Part shown: positions 16,033 through 16,760 of the stretch, in pieces
Layout of the letters: each line of letters opens with the position of its first letter
Position numbering within the stretch: position 1 is the first letter of the stretch
Assembly (NCBI GenBank): GCA_963626555.1
Contig: CAVFXQ010000048.1
Span: 1-16,760 of the forward strand
DNA from: UBA1181 sp963626555
Lineage (GTDB): Bacteria; Bacteroidota; Bacteroidia; Bacteroidales; Paludibacteraceae
Reading direction: 5' to 3'
DNA: 16,760 nt
Notes under the pieces: model-generated
What the model saw: the letters and a program-made list of their open reading frames with translations, nothing else
What the model was told of the DNA's origin: nothing
Database searches by the model: none
Position numbers and translations under genes: made by a program

Positions 16033-16521
16033 CTAATCAACCATTTCGTCCGCCAACTCGTCAAAAACCTTAGCAAGGCAAACGTCTTCGTTGTAATCAT
16101 CACCACCATCAACACCCTTTGCTTTATAGGTATAGACAATCTTACCGCTTTTTACATCTACGACATCAATTTTGCCATAGATTTTGAATTCGTACTCACC
16201 GTTCATCTCTGTCTTGCGTTTGAGGTTGTCAACGTACACGTTGATTTCGTACTTTGCATCCGCCTTTGATCCAACTACCGTTAGACTTTTGTACTCCTTG
16301 CCAAGAGATTTTTTGAAACTTTCGTTAGAGATGGAAACACGCTCATCGTAGGCATCGCCACACCAATCCTTGAAACTCTGTTTTTTCTCCCATGTCGCCT
16401 TGGAAAAATCAATGTTCACCACCACATTGGCTTTTTCTCTCACGAATTGAGGAACTTTAGGCTTTGCCATCAATGTGAAACTGCACAACATAATGCAGAT
16501 TGTAGAAAATAAAATCTTCAT
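16033..16521 (-). CDS. Small secreted protein of unknown function
   Basis: I do not recognise this protein. From the ATG at 16521 it has 162 residues and begins with a good signal peptide, MKILFSTICIMLCSFTLMA, with likely cleavage before KPKV. The reading frame stays open 41 codons further upstream (ATG at 16644), but that extension is basic, has the look of translated non-coding sequence, and would bury the signal peptide, so the shorter start is preferred. The mature part of about 143 residues is lysine- and acid-rich and alternates short hydrophobic strands (VVVNIDFSKATW, YEINVYVDNL, YEFKIYGKIDVVDVKSGKIVYTYKAKG), suggesting a small beta-rich periplasmic domain, with an acidic helical C-terminus (LAKVFDELADEMVD). 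No lipobox is seen. It has its own terminator; no clear promoter was found. Function unassigned. Confidence 0.78.
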   Translation of the reverse strand: MKILFSTICIMLCSFTLMAKPKVPQFVREKANVVVNIDFSKATWEKKQSFKDWCGDAYDERVSISNESFKKSLGKEYKSLTVVGSKADAKYEINVYVDNLKRKTEMNGEYEFKIYGKIDVVDVKSGKIVYTYKAKGVDGGDDYNEDVCLAKVFDELADEMVD

Positions 16522-16760
16522 AAAAATTGAATTTTGGTTATTGTTCATCTCATTAACGGATTTTCTTATAATATATTGCAGTTTCTTTTGTGATTTTTTC
16601 AAATACAACATTTTTCCTTCTAATTGCGACCTTTTCTTCTGCATGCTACTACTGGTACCTTACAGTCCTTTAGCCATCATAGATAATGCTATTCCAACTA
16701 TAAATCATACAGTTTTGCCTTTAATTCGGCTATAAACAATTTCGTTTTCACCTTCATAAC
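16522..16760. other. Right-edge region with no clear gene
   Basis: I see no convincing complete gene, tRNA or strong hairpin here. On the minus strand two short open stretches run in from the right edge and stop at 16698-16700 (...KLFIAELKAKLYDL) or, in another frame, near 16706 (...YEGENEIVYSRIKGKTV). Either could be the tail of a gene beyond the window, but both are too short to support. Confidence 0.3.

Noticed and set aside
16522..16644. N-terminal 41-residue extension of the small secreted protein
   Set aside because: It would bury a good signal peptide, is very lysine-rich, and has no promoter or ribosome site supporting it; the ATG at 16521 is preferred.
16698..16760. Tail of a further minus-strand gene at the right edge
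   Set aside because: Only about 20 codons are visible and two frames compete, so no gene call can be supported.

Overview
The window looks like chromosome from a member of the Bacteroidales. The reasons are the moderate, slightly AT-rich composition, a complete hybrid two-component system (HTCS) of the Bacteroides type, several TAnnTTTG promoter elements, weak or absent Shine-Dalgarno sites, a PF09820/PF08011-type AAA-ATPase/nuclease family that is common in this order, and a two-ACT-domain SerB. I cannot assign a genus. No rRNA, tRNA, CRISPR array, insertion sequence or phage gene was seen.

Layout. (1) Positions 1-2846, minus strand: two tandem paralogous AAA-ATPase/PD-(D/E)xK proteins. The downstream copy runs off the left edge. 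They share blocks of perfect nucleotide identity at both ends with a diverged middle, and the pair overlaps by an ATGA stop/start. (2) 2898-8625, minus strand: serB; a membrane-anchored flavin reductase-like protein; a membrane protein joining a covalent-FMN domain to CxxxCP iron-sulfur motifs; a YbdG-like MscS channel; and an MtaD/SAH-deaminase-type amidohydrolase. All have short gaps (40-80 bp), so they may be co-transcribed in part. (3) 8626-8754: a divergent promoter region. (4) 8755-12780, plus strand: a 1341-residue HTCS with two predicted seven-bladed propellers, Y_Y_Y, histidine kinase, receiver and AraC domains, with no SusC/SusD or glycosidase gene beside it. (5) 12833-15828, minus strand: a membrane metallophosphoesterase and glutaminyl-tRNA synthetase (glnS), each with its own terminator. 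(6) 15829-16760: two consecutive hairpins, a small secreted protein of unknown function, and about 240 bp with no clear gene.

How the genes fit together. The clearest functional unit is the FMN/4Fe-4S membrane protein followed by the flavin reductase-like protein, which looks like a small electron-transfer module delivering electrons across or along the inner membrane. serB (serine synthesis), glnS (translation) and the deaminase (purine nucleoside/SAH salvage) are housekeeping. The most unusual signal is the mosaic structure of the tandem ATPase/nuclease genes, which suggests recent gene conversion or recombination. The rest reads as an ordinary chromosomal region, and I do not claim a new system beyond these points.
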